NCBI RefSeq assembly: GCF_021018805.1
Contig: NC_086254.1
Span: 25,853,300-25,917,299, forward strand
Length of the DNA: 64,000 nt
From: Prinia subflava
Lineage: Eukaryota > Chordata > Aves > Passeriformes > Cisticolidae
Direction of reading: 5' to 3'
The translations under genes and the position numbers were made by a program. Numbering within the stretch: the first letter of the stretch is position 1; each line of letters opens with the position of its first letter. Positions 7,701 through 15,632 of the stretch are shown in pieces. The notes below the pieces were generated by a model. That model saw only the letters and a program-made list of their open reading frames with translations. It was not told where the DNA came from and did not search any database.

Positions 7701-10344
7701 GACTGTACAATATTGGACTTCTTTCTGTGAGTCTTGAAATGATTTGCTTGTCTTTTTAGGGCAGTCAGTTGAACTTGTGATGTTAAGAAGCCTCCCACAA
7801 GGCAGCTACTTGGTGCCCATCATTATTCAGGACAAGCAAGGATTTTCCACAAGGCAGAACCAGCACATCAGGCTCTGCCTTTGCCCAGATGGACACACGT
7901 GTAAATATTCCTCAGTTCAAGCAGCAGTGGGACTTGGAAGTGGTGCCATTGTGATCATACTGATGACTTTCTTCTTGCTGCTGGGTAAGCAACCTCCTAA
8001 GTCAGACATGCAGGTTCTCTGTCATCTCACCACTGGGTCTCGTTGCAATTGGATCTTGAGCTCAGTCTACTAAAATCATGATTGTTTTGCATCTAGAGTA
8101 TGACTGGCAAATGTAAATTGTCATTAAGCTAAACTCTAGTACAACATAGCAAGCGTTTTTATTTGCATTGAGTACAATTTAATACTTGACTTTTCTGACA
8201 TTTTCGGTGTCCTGGCAAACTGAAAGTGGTGAAATTGTCCCCTGGAGGTTAAACTTGTTCTAGAGCTGGTTGCTTTGTGCAAGCTCATGTTGTTTAATGC
8301 TGGAGAGAAGAACTGGTGACTCCTTATCTGAAGAAAAACTGATAGATTATTTGAGCACTGCTCCTCTGGTTACCTGTGCAGGGTCTGTTCTGTCTGCCTG
8401 CTCAGTCTCACCACTCCAACCCAGAATTCCTGCATTGCTGGGGCTTCCCAAGGGAGCTCCTTTGGGAGTGGGCTGGGATCCTCTCCTCTCACAGTGCTGA
8501 GCCCAACCCTTCTATTCCCAGTGCCCATTCCACCTTTCCCTTTCTCCTTTACAGTCTCCAGCATCCTGCTGTGCCAGTGTTACAGGTCAGGGGCTAAAAG
8601 CAAAGCCATTGCTCCACCCCAGGAAGGTGAACAGACTTTAATCAACTACAATGAAGAGAGCAGGAGTTCTTTTTCTGAGGTGAGTGTGACAGCATATATC
8701 CACACTACCCCACCAGTGCTGTGTGGCTGAATGTGCTGCTGATCATCTCTTAAATTAGGTTTCCTCTGGTTTTGGTACTGAGCAAAATCTGCCACTAAGC
8801 ACATCTGGGGAGCTGTGCTCTGCTGGATAATCCCACTCTGGTGACAGACTGTTACCACCCTACCCTTTCTCAGTAAAGGCAGGACCTTCCCAGGTGCCTC
8901 ATCCTGCTGGTGAGTGCAAGAGGTGAGGAGGCACAGCCTCTCCTGTCACTCTACCACACACACAGCCCGGTGTGTGCAACGAGGGAGCAGATGAGAGTGG
9001 AAAATGGAACAGTCTGCAGAGGTGTGATCCTTCACACTCAGCTCAGTTCCTTATTAACACCATCCCTCTCCCCGTGTGCAGGCTGGGCTGGATATTACAC
9101 ACAGTGCTACCCTAACACCTGTGTCTGGGGAGGCTGGAAAAGGAGTGATGGCCGAGGTAAGTGCCTGGTTCTTGATGAAAATGTCCTTTTTTTATACCAA
9201 GGGAAGTGGTATCCCGAGAATTAGGTGTGGTGTTAATGACAGTAGGAAGAATAATGCAATATCATTTGATTAGAAAATAATTGTCACTTGTTGGAGTGAC
9301 TGGAGAAGGCAGCACAAAAGAAATGGATGTAACAGAGAAAAGGATAATTGGAGTTACTGGTGAGTGAAAGAAATGTTAGAAGGTGGCTTTATGCTGGTCA
9401 CACCTGAGATAGAGTGTCTGTCTCCCAGAATGGCTGTGTCACTGGCTACAAGACATCCCAAGCAAGACAGCTGGATTGCTTCATACGGACAGTGGACAGG
9501 ACACTGGCTCAGGTGAGAAATGAGCATTGAACTCCTCCTCTGTCATGTTCTGTGAGCACAGGAGAAAGGGCTTGCAGCACTGGACAGCTGCTCTGGCTCC
9601 AGCTGCTCTGAGCCCACATCTCAGAAGCGCTGCAATTGAAAACAAGGGATATATTTGATGGGAAAACATTCAAGACCTTGTTGAAAATACCTTTTTTTTT
9701 CCTTGACTGAATTGTCCTTCAGGTTGGAGAAGTGGGGCTGAAATGCTTTCCGTGCCTGAGCAGGGTTAAAGTTTTGACACCTGCTCTTGCCCTTCTGTGC
9801 TGCCAGGGAAATTCAAGTTCCTCTTGCCTTGCCCTGTCTGACCTTGCATGTTTGCAGTCCTGTCCTTTGCCCTCCTTGGCCAGACTGCAGGCCCTGCCTG
9901 GCAAGGTCACTTGCCAACTCTCTGGTCCAGGACAGATCAAATGCCCTTTCCTGCCCCACTTGTACCCTGGGCAAAGTTCAGACTCTGGAACTTACACAGC
10001 TGACACTTCCTGCACAACCTCTCCTTGTCAGATAAAGACTCGTCTTCTTCCCTGTAAATTCCTGCCTAATTTGTTTGCCATAATTTCCTTTAATTTTCAA
10101 AAGGGCAGCAGGAGCTTTTGTGCTGACCTGCATTGTTTCTTCCCCTCTTTAGAAAGTGTTTTACCAAAGCACACTGGAGGATTACGGGGACATCTGTGAA
10201 CCTTGCAGATACACTGAGGAAGGAGAACCAGAGCCCAGCAGCTCCCCCTGCTCCATCTCCATCAGCAGTGAGCACATCCCTGATGATTTTTTGAACACTC
10301 TGGGACCAATGTTTTCTGCTCTGGAGGAGATCTGTCAGAAGTGA
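1700..10344 (+). CDS. CDH26: Cadherin-like protein 26 (15 coding exons, 5' end missing)
   Basis: This is a single-pass adhesion receptor of the cadherin superfamily; mammalian CDH26 is an epithelial surface protein reported to bind alpha4 and alphaE integrins. CDS segments are 1700-1777, 1862-1984, 2400-2561, 3556-3703, 4329-4495, 4655-4783, 5889-6074, 6285-6553, 6680-6822, 7057-7290, 7760-7984, 8555-8679, 9082-9156, 9429-9512 and 10153-10344. All introns are GT-AG and all phases join, giving 2340 nt (779 residues plus stop). Residues quoted in this annotation count from the first codon at 1700. In order: prodomain end and RTKR site (41-44), mature N-terminus with Trp46, five EC repeats, membrane segment about 601-626, and cytoplasmic tail to 779. 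Exon sequences such as YLISGPGVDE and GLFSLED match recalled human CDH26 closely; the human protein is about 830 residues. The gap in length is the missing signal peptide plus a shorter tail. No frameshift or internal stop was seen, so the gene looks functional. Exon-level identification is firm; the first listed exon is less certain. Confidence 0.93.
1862..1984 (+). CDS. CDH26: CDH26 exon: proprotein cleavage site and mature N-terminus
   Basis: Forty-one codons between CCAACAG and CAG|GTACAA. They encode LKRTKRAWIITT, where RTKR (residues 41-44) is a furin-type cleavage site. Cleavage would leave Ala-Trp at the new N-terminus, placing Trp at position 2 as in strand-swapping cadherins. The following acidic EEEDKGPFPK matches human CDH26 (EEEDPGPFPK). 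Confidence 0.93.
2400..2561 (+). CDS. CDH26: CDH26 exon: EC1, first part
   Basis: Fifty-four codons from LFNNRSYNTS to RTPDFQ. It carries two N-glycosylation sequons (NRS, NTS) at the same places as human CDH26, the conserved SGPGVDE loop, and the DRE calcium motif (IDRERT) of EC1. Acceptor CTCCACAAG and donor CAG|GTAACA, phase 0 on both sides. Confidence 0.95.
3556..3703 (+). CDS. CDH26: CDH26 exon: end of EC1, start of EC2
   Basis: 148 nt, starts in phase 0 and ends in phase 1. It holds the intact interdomain calcium motif DINDNAPEF (DINDN at about residues 147-151), the strongest classical cadherin signature in the gene. Acceptor TTTTAG, donor AAAG|GTAAGG. Confidence 0.95.
4329..4495 (+). 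CDS. CDH26: CDH26 exon: EC2
   Basis: 167 nt. It encodes VTALDKDEGG with an intact DxD calcium motif, then FSIDPATGSIFLSG. The usual LDYE calcium motif near the end reads LDCQ, so the glutamate ligand is lost (human has LDYE). Acceptor TGTCCTAG, donor CAG|GTGATG. Confidence 0.94.
4655..4783 (+). CDS. CDH26: CDH26 exon: end of EC2
   Basis: Forty-three codons from IANSFSLLIKASDHGSPQL to FTSDN. The interdomain DxNDN motif is replaced by DANNHLP; the human protein is also non-canonical here (GNNHRP), so this loss is shared. The ASDHGSP turn is typical of cadherin repeats. Phase 0 both ends, donor AAT|GTAAGG. Confidence 0.94.
5050..5216 (+). mobile_element. CR1 LINE, 5'-truncated 3' end
   Basis: Lies in the intron between the end of EC2 and EC3. 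It shows the CR1 path 'CTGCCCAGGGAAGTGGTGGA', '...CCTGGAAGGGTTCCAGG...', 'GGTCCCTTCCAACTCAAACC', ending ACTCTATGATTA. This 3' end and terminal motif are typical of amniote CR1, abundant in birds. It has no coding capacity. The 5' limit is approximate. Confidence 0.88.
5813..5858. repeat. (TAGA)n microsatellite near a splice acceptor
   Basis: Imperfect tetranucleotide array of TAGA with interruptions (CAAACAGA, TGGA). It ends about 30 bases before the acceptor at 5888, so it lies where the branch point of this intron would be expected. Confidence 0.9.
5889..6074 (+). CDS. CDH26: CDH26 exon: EC3
   Basis: Sixty-two codons from YPLQISAGEEHP to EGILSVIK. The DxD motif is present (VEDKDSP), and SPHTPAWRAKYKI and TDPATNEGIL align with the human EC3 (SPFTSAWRAKFNI, TDPETNEGIL). 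Pyrimidine-rich acceptor CCTTCCCAG, donor AAG|GTGAGG. Confidence 0.95.
6285..6553 (+). CDS. CDH26: CDH26 exon: end of EC3, start of EC4, calcium motifs lost
   Basis: 269 nt, the largest coding exon. LSYE replaces LDYE, the interdomain TDANDPPAFHP of human is here LQSQRVPKFHP (about residues 378-388), and the following DxD loop (MDPDS in human) reads TYPDAVPNK. The acidic ligands expected at the EC3-EC4 junction are therefore largely gone, although the frame is open and both splice sites are good (TTTTCAG and AAA|GTAAGT). Confidence 0.93.
6680..6822 (+). CDS. CDH26: CDH26 exon: EC4
   Basis: 143 nt. It encodes YELAHDPDGWLSVDENSGVL, which aligns with human YELVHDPANWVSVDKNSGVV. The DRE motif reads DQE, conserving the acidic ends. 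An NNS sequon is kept from human. Ends in phase 1 within the ATDHG turn. Confidence 0.95.
7057..7290 (+). CDS. CDH26: CDH26 exon: end of EC4, membrane-proximal domain
   Basis: 234 nt. GTGTILLYLSDIHDHMPAL replaces the human SDINDNVP, so the last interdomain calcium motif has His in place of both Asn (DIHDH, about residues 485-489). The exon then runs into a fifth, divergent membrane-proximal repeat (LEVCHKKEG, LTFELAEG) ending NWTLGRNFG, close to human KLGRNWG. Confidence 0.94.
7435..7545 (+). mobile_element. Possible old CR1 fragment
   Basis: In the next intron, 'GGGACAGGACCAG...AAATG.GCTCAAACTGCAGAAAGGGGG...CTTCTTCAC' loosely follows the CR1 region that lies just upstream of its 3' end. Divergence is high and there is no terminal motif, so this is tentative. 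Confidence 0.3.
7760..7984 (+). CDS. CDH26: CDH26 exon: membrane-proximal domain and start of TM
   Basis: 225 nt. SVELVMLRSLPQGSYLVPI matches human SVELLTLRSLPRGNYLVPL almost residue for residue. The cysteine group LCLCPDGHTC precedes the membrane segment AAVGLGSGAIVIILMTFFLLL (about residues 601-621), with no charge in the hydrophobic run. Donor CTGG|GTAAGC. Confidence 0.95.
8555..8679 (+). CDS. CDH26: CDH26 exon: end of TM, juxtamembrane tail
   Basis: 125 nt. VSSILLCQCYRSGAKSK finishes the membrane span and gives two cysteines followed by basic residues (stop-transfer, possible palmitoylation by inference). EGEQTLINYNEESRS aligns with human EGHQTLVMYNAESK. Donor GAG|GTGAGT. Confidence 0.95.
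9082..9156 (+). CDS. CDH26: CDH26 exon: cytoplasmic tail
   Basis: Twenty-five codons (AGLDITHSATLTPVSGEAG and onward) in phase 0 at both ends, between GTGTGCAG and GAG|GTAAGT. Sequence similarity to the human tail is weak here. Support is mainly splice sites, phase and position. Confidence 0.78.
9429..9512 (+). CDS. CDH26: CDH26 exon: cytoplasmic tail
   Basis: Twenty-eight codons (GYKTSQARQLDCFIRTVDRTLAQ) in phase 0 at both ends, between TCTCCCAG and CAG|GTGAGA. It corresponds in place to the human RQLLAPVEGRMAETLNQ stretch, with matching spacing and the conserved ending L-x-Q. Confidence 0.85.
10153..10344 (+). CDS. CDH26: CDH26 last coding exon: catenin-box-like C-terminus
   Basis: Sixty-three codons plus TGA at 10342-10344. 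It opens KVFYQSTLEDYGDICEPCRY and contains YTEEGEPEPSSS, similar to human YSEEGECGGAPSLSS. It ends in DFLNTLGPMFSALEEIC (about residues 761-777), which resembles the catenin/plakoglobin-binding box of classical and desmosomal cadherins (pattern D-[YF]-L-N-x-x-G-x-x-F-x-x-L). A serine-rich run just before it is also typical of that region. Confidence 0.94.
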   Translation, partial: KVFYQSTLEDYGDICEPCRYTEEGEPEPSSSPCSISISSEHIPDDFLNTLGPMFSALEEICQK

Positions 10345-11480
10345 TCTCCATCCCTCAGTTCATGTCGGAAGGCTGTGACCATGGTGCTGCAAAGGCTTCT
10401 GGCAGGAGCAGTGACAATTTCAGGAGAAAAGGACCATCTGTACTGGAAGGCATTGCAGTGTTTGCAGCATGAGCACCTGGCTTTTCATTCTTCCTCCCTG
10501 CACTGTTTTACATGGGCAACCAAAACCCTGGTGTGTCTTGAGGGTCCACAGTGCAGAGGTGGTGAGGGGATTTTGGTTTATTTGTGCACACTGACACAAA
10601 CAGAAGACCTGATAATTAAGGATTCTCAATTTGGTATGCAAAGGGAAAAAAATCTACATCAACTAGGCCTGAAATTCCAGGCAGAGCTCCATATGGAAAT
10701 AAGTCAGTTTTAAAGAGAGAGGGCAGTTACCTGCTAGAGCAGTGCGTACTCCTTCCTCCAGTATAAAAATCCTGTTAAATCCAAGATTAAGTTTAGTACA
10801 GTGCCATATTTTATATCCTTTATATATGACAATGAAACATGGAAGAGAAAGTTCACTTTTCCTCTGGGTTCACACATCTGGGACAGCTCTGCACCATCCC
10901 TCCTTGAGCGTGAAAGGAGCACTTCTGGTGCTCGTGTGTCTGCTGGCATCTGCTGGCTGTTGGTATCATGGCACTGCTGTAAATAACACCCCAAATGCTA
11001 AGAAATTGTTGTCAGGCAAGGTTATTCCTTTCAATGAAATAACTTCCTGCTCTGAATTAGCCACAAGTGCCTCTGAGAGGGAAACTCGTGGGTTTCCTCA
11101 AGCACTGCTGATAAAACAGATGAAATGATAAAAAAGGGATGGTATCAAATTTCTCTGTCAGGAAACCACAGATGTGTTACTTTTAAATTTTGAGGTTTGG
11201 ACATGTCTGAGTGTGATTGATCTCTGCTCAGTTATGGCATGAAGTCTTCCAATACAGAAATGAGGAAAGAACAGCTCAGGAGTTTGTGTTCTGTCATTAG
11301 GTAAGTTACACATGCAGGAAGTGTTGGAATTAGTTACAAATCTTACTCCTGTTCTAGTACAATTTTGTGCTGAAAGAAAAATACTTCGCCTGAGGCAAGA
11401 ACTAAGTCTGGGAGCTAAGACACTGTTTTTGTGTTTCAAAGTTTACTTAAACAATAAATTATGCTTTCGCTCGGATATTA
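10345..11480 (+). other. CDH26: CDH26 3' untranslated region (extent inferred)
   Basis: Sequence directly after the TGA with no further coding evidence. Its end is set only by the first AATAAA downstream, at 11453-11458, so the length is an inference. No repeat or structure stands out. Confidence 0.5.
11453..11458 (+). terminator. Candidate polyadenylation signal AATAAA
   Basis: First canonical AATAAA after the CDH26 stop codon, about 1.1 kb downstream. The following bases are not strongly GU-rich. A second AATAAA at 11590-11595 is an alternative. Confidence 0.45.
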
Positions 11481-11589
11481 TTAACTAATAATTCAAGGCT
11501 GGAAACTTCAGTCAAGTGTGATAAAAGAATTTGGCTGAGTGGCAGGCAGCCACGTCCTCCTAAATGCCAGCAGCAAGATCTGTTTACAC

Positions 11590-11595
11590 AATAAA
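11590..11595 (+). terminator. Alternative polyadenylation signal AATAAA
   Basis: Second AATAAA downstream of CDH26, with CTCCTGTGAT and AATTTGTAAC after it as weak U/GU-type elements. It cannot be ranked against the one at 11453 without transcript ends. Confidence 0.3.
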
Positions 11596-12591
11596 TCACT
11601 CCTGTGATAAACTGTCCTTAATTTGTAACTCCAGATGGAAGGCTTCAAGCCAGGCCAGTGATTTAGCAGCACTGCTAATACCTGAGGTGACATTTTTATT
11701 GCAGATGATAACCATATTGGTGAGATTAGAGTTGTGCTCTGTTTTGCTGTTTCTTCTGAAAATTACGCCAGGCTGAAAACAATCATGGAAATGTTCTGTG
11801 TGTTTATTGCTGGTGTAAAACTCATGGTGGGTTTGGAGCAGTCACCCAAACATGAGGTGGGATCAGACCCACGGCTGCTAATGTTGGTAAAGTTCTCTCT
11901 TGCATGGCACAAAAAAAGTGTTTTAATGAAACCCTGTTTCTTGGGAAATGAGAATGTCCCTGGAGGCTCTCACAATTGCACACACAGGTGGTAACATTCA
12001 GTATTTCAGCTTCTTCAGGGATTGGAAGACTTGCAGGCACTAAGCTGATACAGCTTCCCAGCACCACTGGGAGATAAAGCTGCAATGTTTGCACTTTAAA
12101 GAGCAGGAATTTCGGCTGAGGGAGCTGCTCTGTTGACCCCAGTCACACAGAGAGCTGTGGCAAACTGAGGAGTGGCACTTTTCGATGGTGCTGCACGAGC
12201 ATCTTGCCTTCCACCAACGATGTTGACCTTTGCAGCAGCTTTTAGCCCATTCCTTTTGAACAGACCTGAGGGAAATGTGCTCTGCTGTGGTCATATCAAA
12301 GCAGTACAAAATCTGTACAGCCTGGGAGCAAACAGTGATGGAAGCAGCAAATAATGAAAACCTTCATTTTACAGATAAGGGACAGGTGCACAGCAATTCT
12401 AAGTCAGCTCCTGTAATCAAAATGAGGCTTGTAGAATAGATGTAGATATTCAGAGTCCCTTTTTGTCACTGTAATAACTGAAGTATCATTATATTCATCA
12501 TTCCCACCAAGCCCTGTCATTTATGCAACTACCTGGCCAAAAATATTCCTCTTTTTTTTTCTCACTAAGCATTTGCAGTCAGTAATTGGGT
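11596..12591. other. Intergenic sequence, nothing recognised
   Basis: No coding, RNA or repeat feature could be supported. Short open frames on both strands here show no family resemblance. Confidence 0.5.
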
Positions 12592-12716
12592 GGAGCTCCC
12601 ATTAGCAAAGTATCAGTACAAAAAAGGGGGTTTTTGTAAAACATGAAATCATCACTAAATATATCAGTATTACGGCGACTGCAGATGCAAAGATCTTTTT
12701 GATGCAATCTACTGAT
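12592..12716 (+). repeat. Diverged duplicate segment, copy 1
   Basis: About 125 bp beginning GGAGCTCCCATTAGCAAAGT and ending near CAATCTACTGATT. It aligns end to end with 15501-15632 at roughly 80-85 percent identity by eye with small indels. Flanks do not align. It may be two copies of an unnamed interspersed element or an old local duplication. Confidence 0.85.
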
Positions 12717-15500
12717 TTGACACTTGAACCCCTGTTAATGATCACTGGATACTTTTATGTAGGAATGACAAAACCTGGTACAAACACCCAAATAACCACT
12801 CAAACTGCTGAAAGCTGTTATGAATCCTATTGCCAACACAGGATGCCTGAAAGCTTTTAGCATTAGCCTGTTGGCTAAAAAACTTTTTAAAAGGCCTTGT
12901 AACAAAGAGAACTTTGCCTTCTGTTGTTATGGTGTGAGATTTACCATCTTTTATGTCTCCACCTTTGCTGGGACTGATGATGAAATGAAAACTCATGGAA
13001 TGTCTCTCGCTCTGTCCCTTGTTGGTGATGGATCCAGCACAGGGGTGTGAGGCAGAGCCCTCTGTGCCCCCTCCATCCCCAGGGAGCTCCAGAGCTGCTC
13101 TGGAGGGTGATGCTGGATGCACACGCCATCCCTGCACTGCTCACTGCAAACATTTGTGGATTTGACCTTTAGAGCAGCAGGTGCCACGATTCTCCCCAGG
13201 GCCCCTCTGCCTGTGCTCTCTATCCCCAGGCCAGGCAGGGAACTCGAGCAGTGCCCCAGGAGCAGCCCCGGGTGCTCTCTGTGCAGCCATCAAATACAGC
13301 TCAGTGCAAAATTTCCAGCATCCTACTCATGAGTCTCCACCCTCCTCCATCACTGATATTCGCGGTTTTTTGTAAAGAATGATTCAATTAAACCACTCCT
13401 CACTAGAGGAGTTGGAACAGTTAGAGGAACTCCCCAAAAGTAGTGCCAGGCTTTGTTGTCCTTTTTCCTGACTTGGGGAAAACAAGTTTTAAGTTGGAAA
13501 TCTTCTTTCATGTAGTCTTTACCATGAAGAAAAGCAAATAAACATTTTCACAAAAAGTCTGACAAAGCTCTACACATGTGTTTATCCCCACACATTCTGA
13601 ATTTCTCTTGGTCAGAGGGCTGTGGGTCTGCTGTGTGTTACCCATGGCCAGGCTTGGCTCATTCCCGCTGGCACAGGGAGTGTGTGCAGCCTTTGCCTCT
13701 GCTCTGAACCAAGCCCCTCCATGGCTTGCTGTTTTCCCTCTGCTGTAGTGTTTCAATTACCTGTTCACAGTGAGAGCTCTAATCAGGACTCCTGCAAACC
13801 CCCATTACTTCTGGCCCCCGCTGTGCCCAAGCCAGTGGGAGTCCCAGCAGCACAAATGTTTATCTCGGCACAATCTTCATCTCTCTCTTTGTTTTGCCTC
13901 GTTTATAAAGATCTTACTTTAGAGCAAATGACACACAATCAGTAAAGGGGAAATTAATCACGCTGGAACCAAAGTTCTGACACTGAGTTTTAAAGGAAAC
14001 AAGAGACACTGATCATGGGCTGGCCCTACAGAGAGGGGATGTCAGCACATCACAGATAAAGTCGTTTTGTCTCAGACTGAAAGAAGCTTTTCCCTGTCTG
14101 CTATTTCCTCTACTCTGCTGAGCAATGGGATCCCCTGGGATCTTTGGGCTGCCACAGAAGGAGTGTGAGTTTTAATCAAATCTTTCTGTGCCAGTTTGGG
14201 GTCATTTTCTTCCCTCTGAAAGATCCATTTGTCCTGATTAAGGTGTTACGAGAAGTCACTTAAAGGGCAGATAAATGACAAGAGATTTTATAAGTGAAGG
14301 GGAAACCACACGCTGAGAGGGTTGTAATTAGTTCCGTCTATTAATGCCGTAGGTGTTGTTGTATTTCACAATCCTAATAATTAAACACTTAGTAGCAGAG
14401 TGTTGGATTAGTGTTTAAAATAACCCCACAGACCAAGGGGGAGGCTTCTCTCAAGGTTTTCTGAGAGCAAGCAGAGAGCAGACGTGGTAGCAGGAGTGGT
14501 GGTGGCAAAGTTTCCCAGCTGAGTTCAAAGGCCATGATCACCTCCAAAGAACCTGAAAATGAGCTTTTCCTTTTTTAACATGTGCTGATGCTGCCAGCTG
14601 AGAAAAGTGAGAGATTCATGGCTTTACAATGGCTTTCCTTTTCAGCCTGTAATAGCACTTGGACAGAAAACTGGTGACTGGGGAAAGCTGAGGGAGGGCA
14701 CATGGAAAGCACAGCCAAGCAGGTGCTGAGCATCCCCTCCCATTATTTCATATTTTTCAAAAGTTCTGAGGAGCTTTCACAATGGAAACATCTGCTCCTG
14801 CTGGAGAAACACATCCCACTGACCTGGGCCTGCCCAGGACCCCTCCTTAATGCCTGGAATAGCACAACTCTCAATGTCTACTGTAATTACTGAATTCTAT
14901 CCTGAATGCTCAGTTCTTAGAACCGGGCATTTCTCAAAAAAATATAGAAGGCACTGGAAAAGTGTGAATATTTGGTATTTCAGATGCCCACTTTGTTTTC
15001 CTTAACACCTGTGGTAGGAATCAGCTATTCCCAGTTACTCCGTGAGGTGTGAACTGAAGCTCAGATTCACAAAGTATTTTTTACTCTGAAGGATAAATCC
15101 CAGCATTTCCTCTGCTCTCCCTGTGCCACCTCTCCCACTGAGGATGCTGCAGTAAAACCCAGTTTGCAAGAAAACCATTCCATTCTATGGAAAATGAAGC
15201 AAAATGAGGCTCCAGAAGACAATGAAGGCCCTTCAGCCTTTCCCCCTGTCCCCTAGACAGGTGTAAATACCCAATGTGAGACTTGGCAGGAGTGATGAAA
15301 TGAATGAATAGAACAGCAGAGCTAAATTTTCCAGAAGCTCATACAACATCATCTGCTCTTTGTAGGCTCTTCCACTACTTGCATCAGAAATGGAGTGTCC
15401 CACAGCACAGTTATCTCCAAGATATTTTGTGACACAGTTAACATCTGTTTCTTCTTTCTGACCATCCCCAAGAGATTAAACCCCAGTCTTTTGAGAAAAT
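12717..15500. other. Intergenic sequence, nothing coding recognised
   Basis: No gene supported. The part at about 14270-14420 is AT-rich with several TAATTA-type sites and retained CpGs, which could mark regulatory DNA, but that is only compositional. Confidence 0.45.
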
Positions 15501-15632
15501 GGAGCTCCCATTAGTAAAATATCAGTACAAAAAAGTGTGGGTTTTTTTGATAAAACATAAAATCTTCACTAAATATATCAGTTTTGTGGGGACTGCAGTT
15601 ACAAAGATCTTTTTGGCACAAGCTACTATTTA
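15501..15632 (+). repeat. Diverged duplicate segment, copy 2
   Basis: Same orientation as the copy at 12592-12716. Shared landmarks in order: GGAGCTCCCATTAG, TATCAGTACAAAAAAG, TCACTAAATATATCAGT, GGACTGCAG or GCGACTGCAG, AAAGATCTTTTTG. Similarity stops abruptly on both sides. Confidence 0.85.

Noticed and set aside
9732..10199. 155-codon open frame overlapping the last CDH26 exon
   Set aside because: It is intronic and runs into the real exon in a different frame. No similarity, and Cys/Leu/Pro composition is typical of chance frames.
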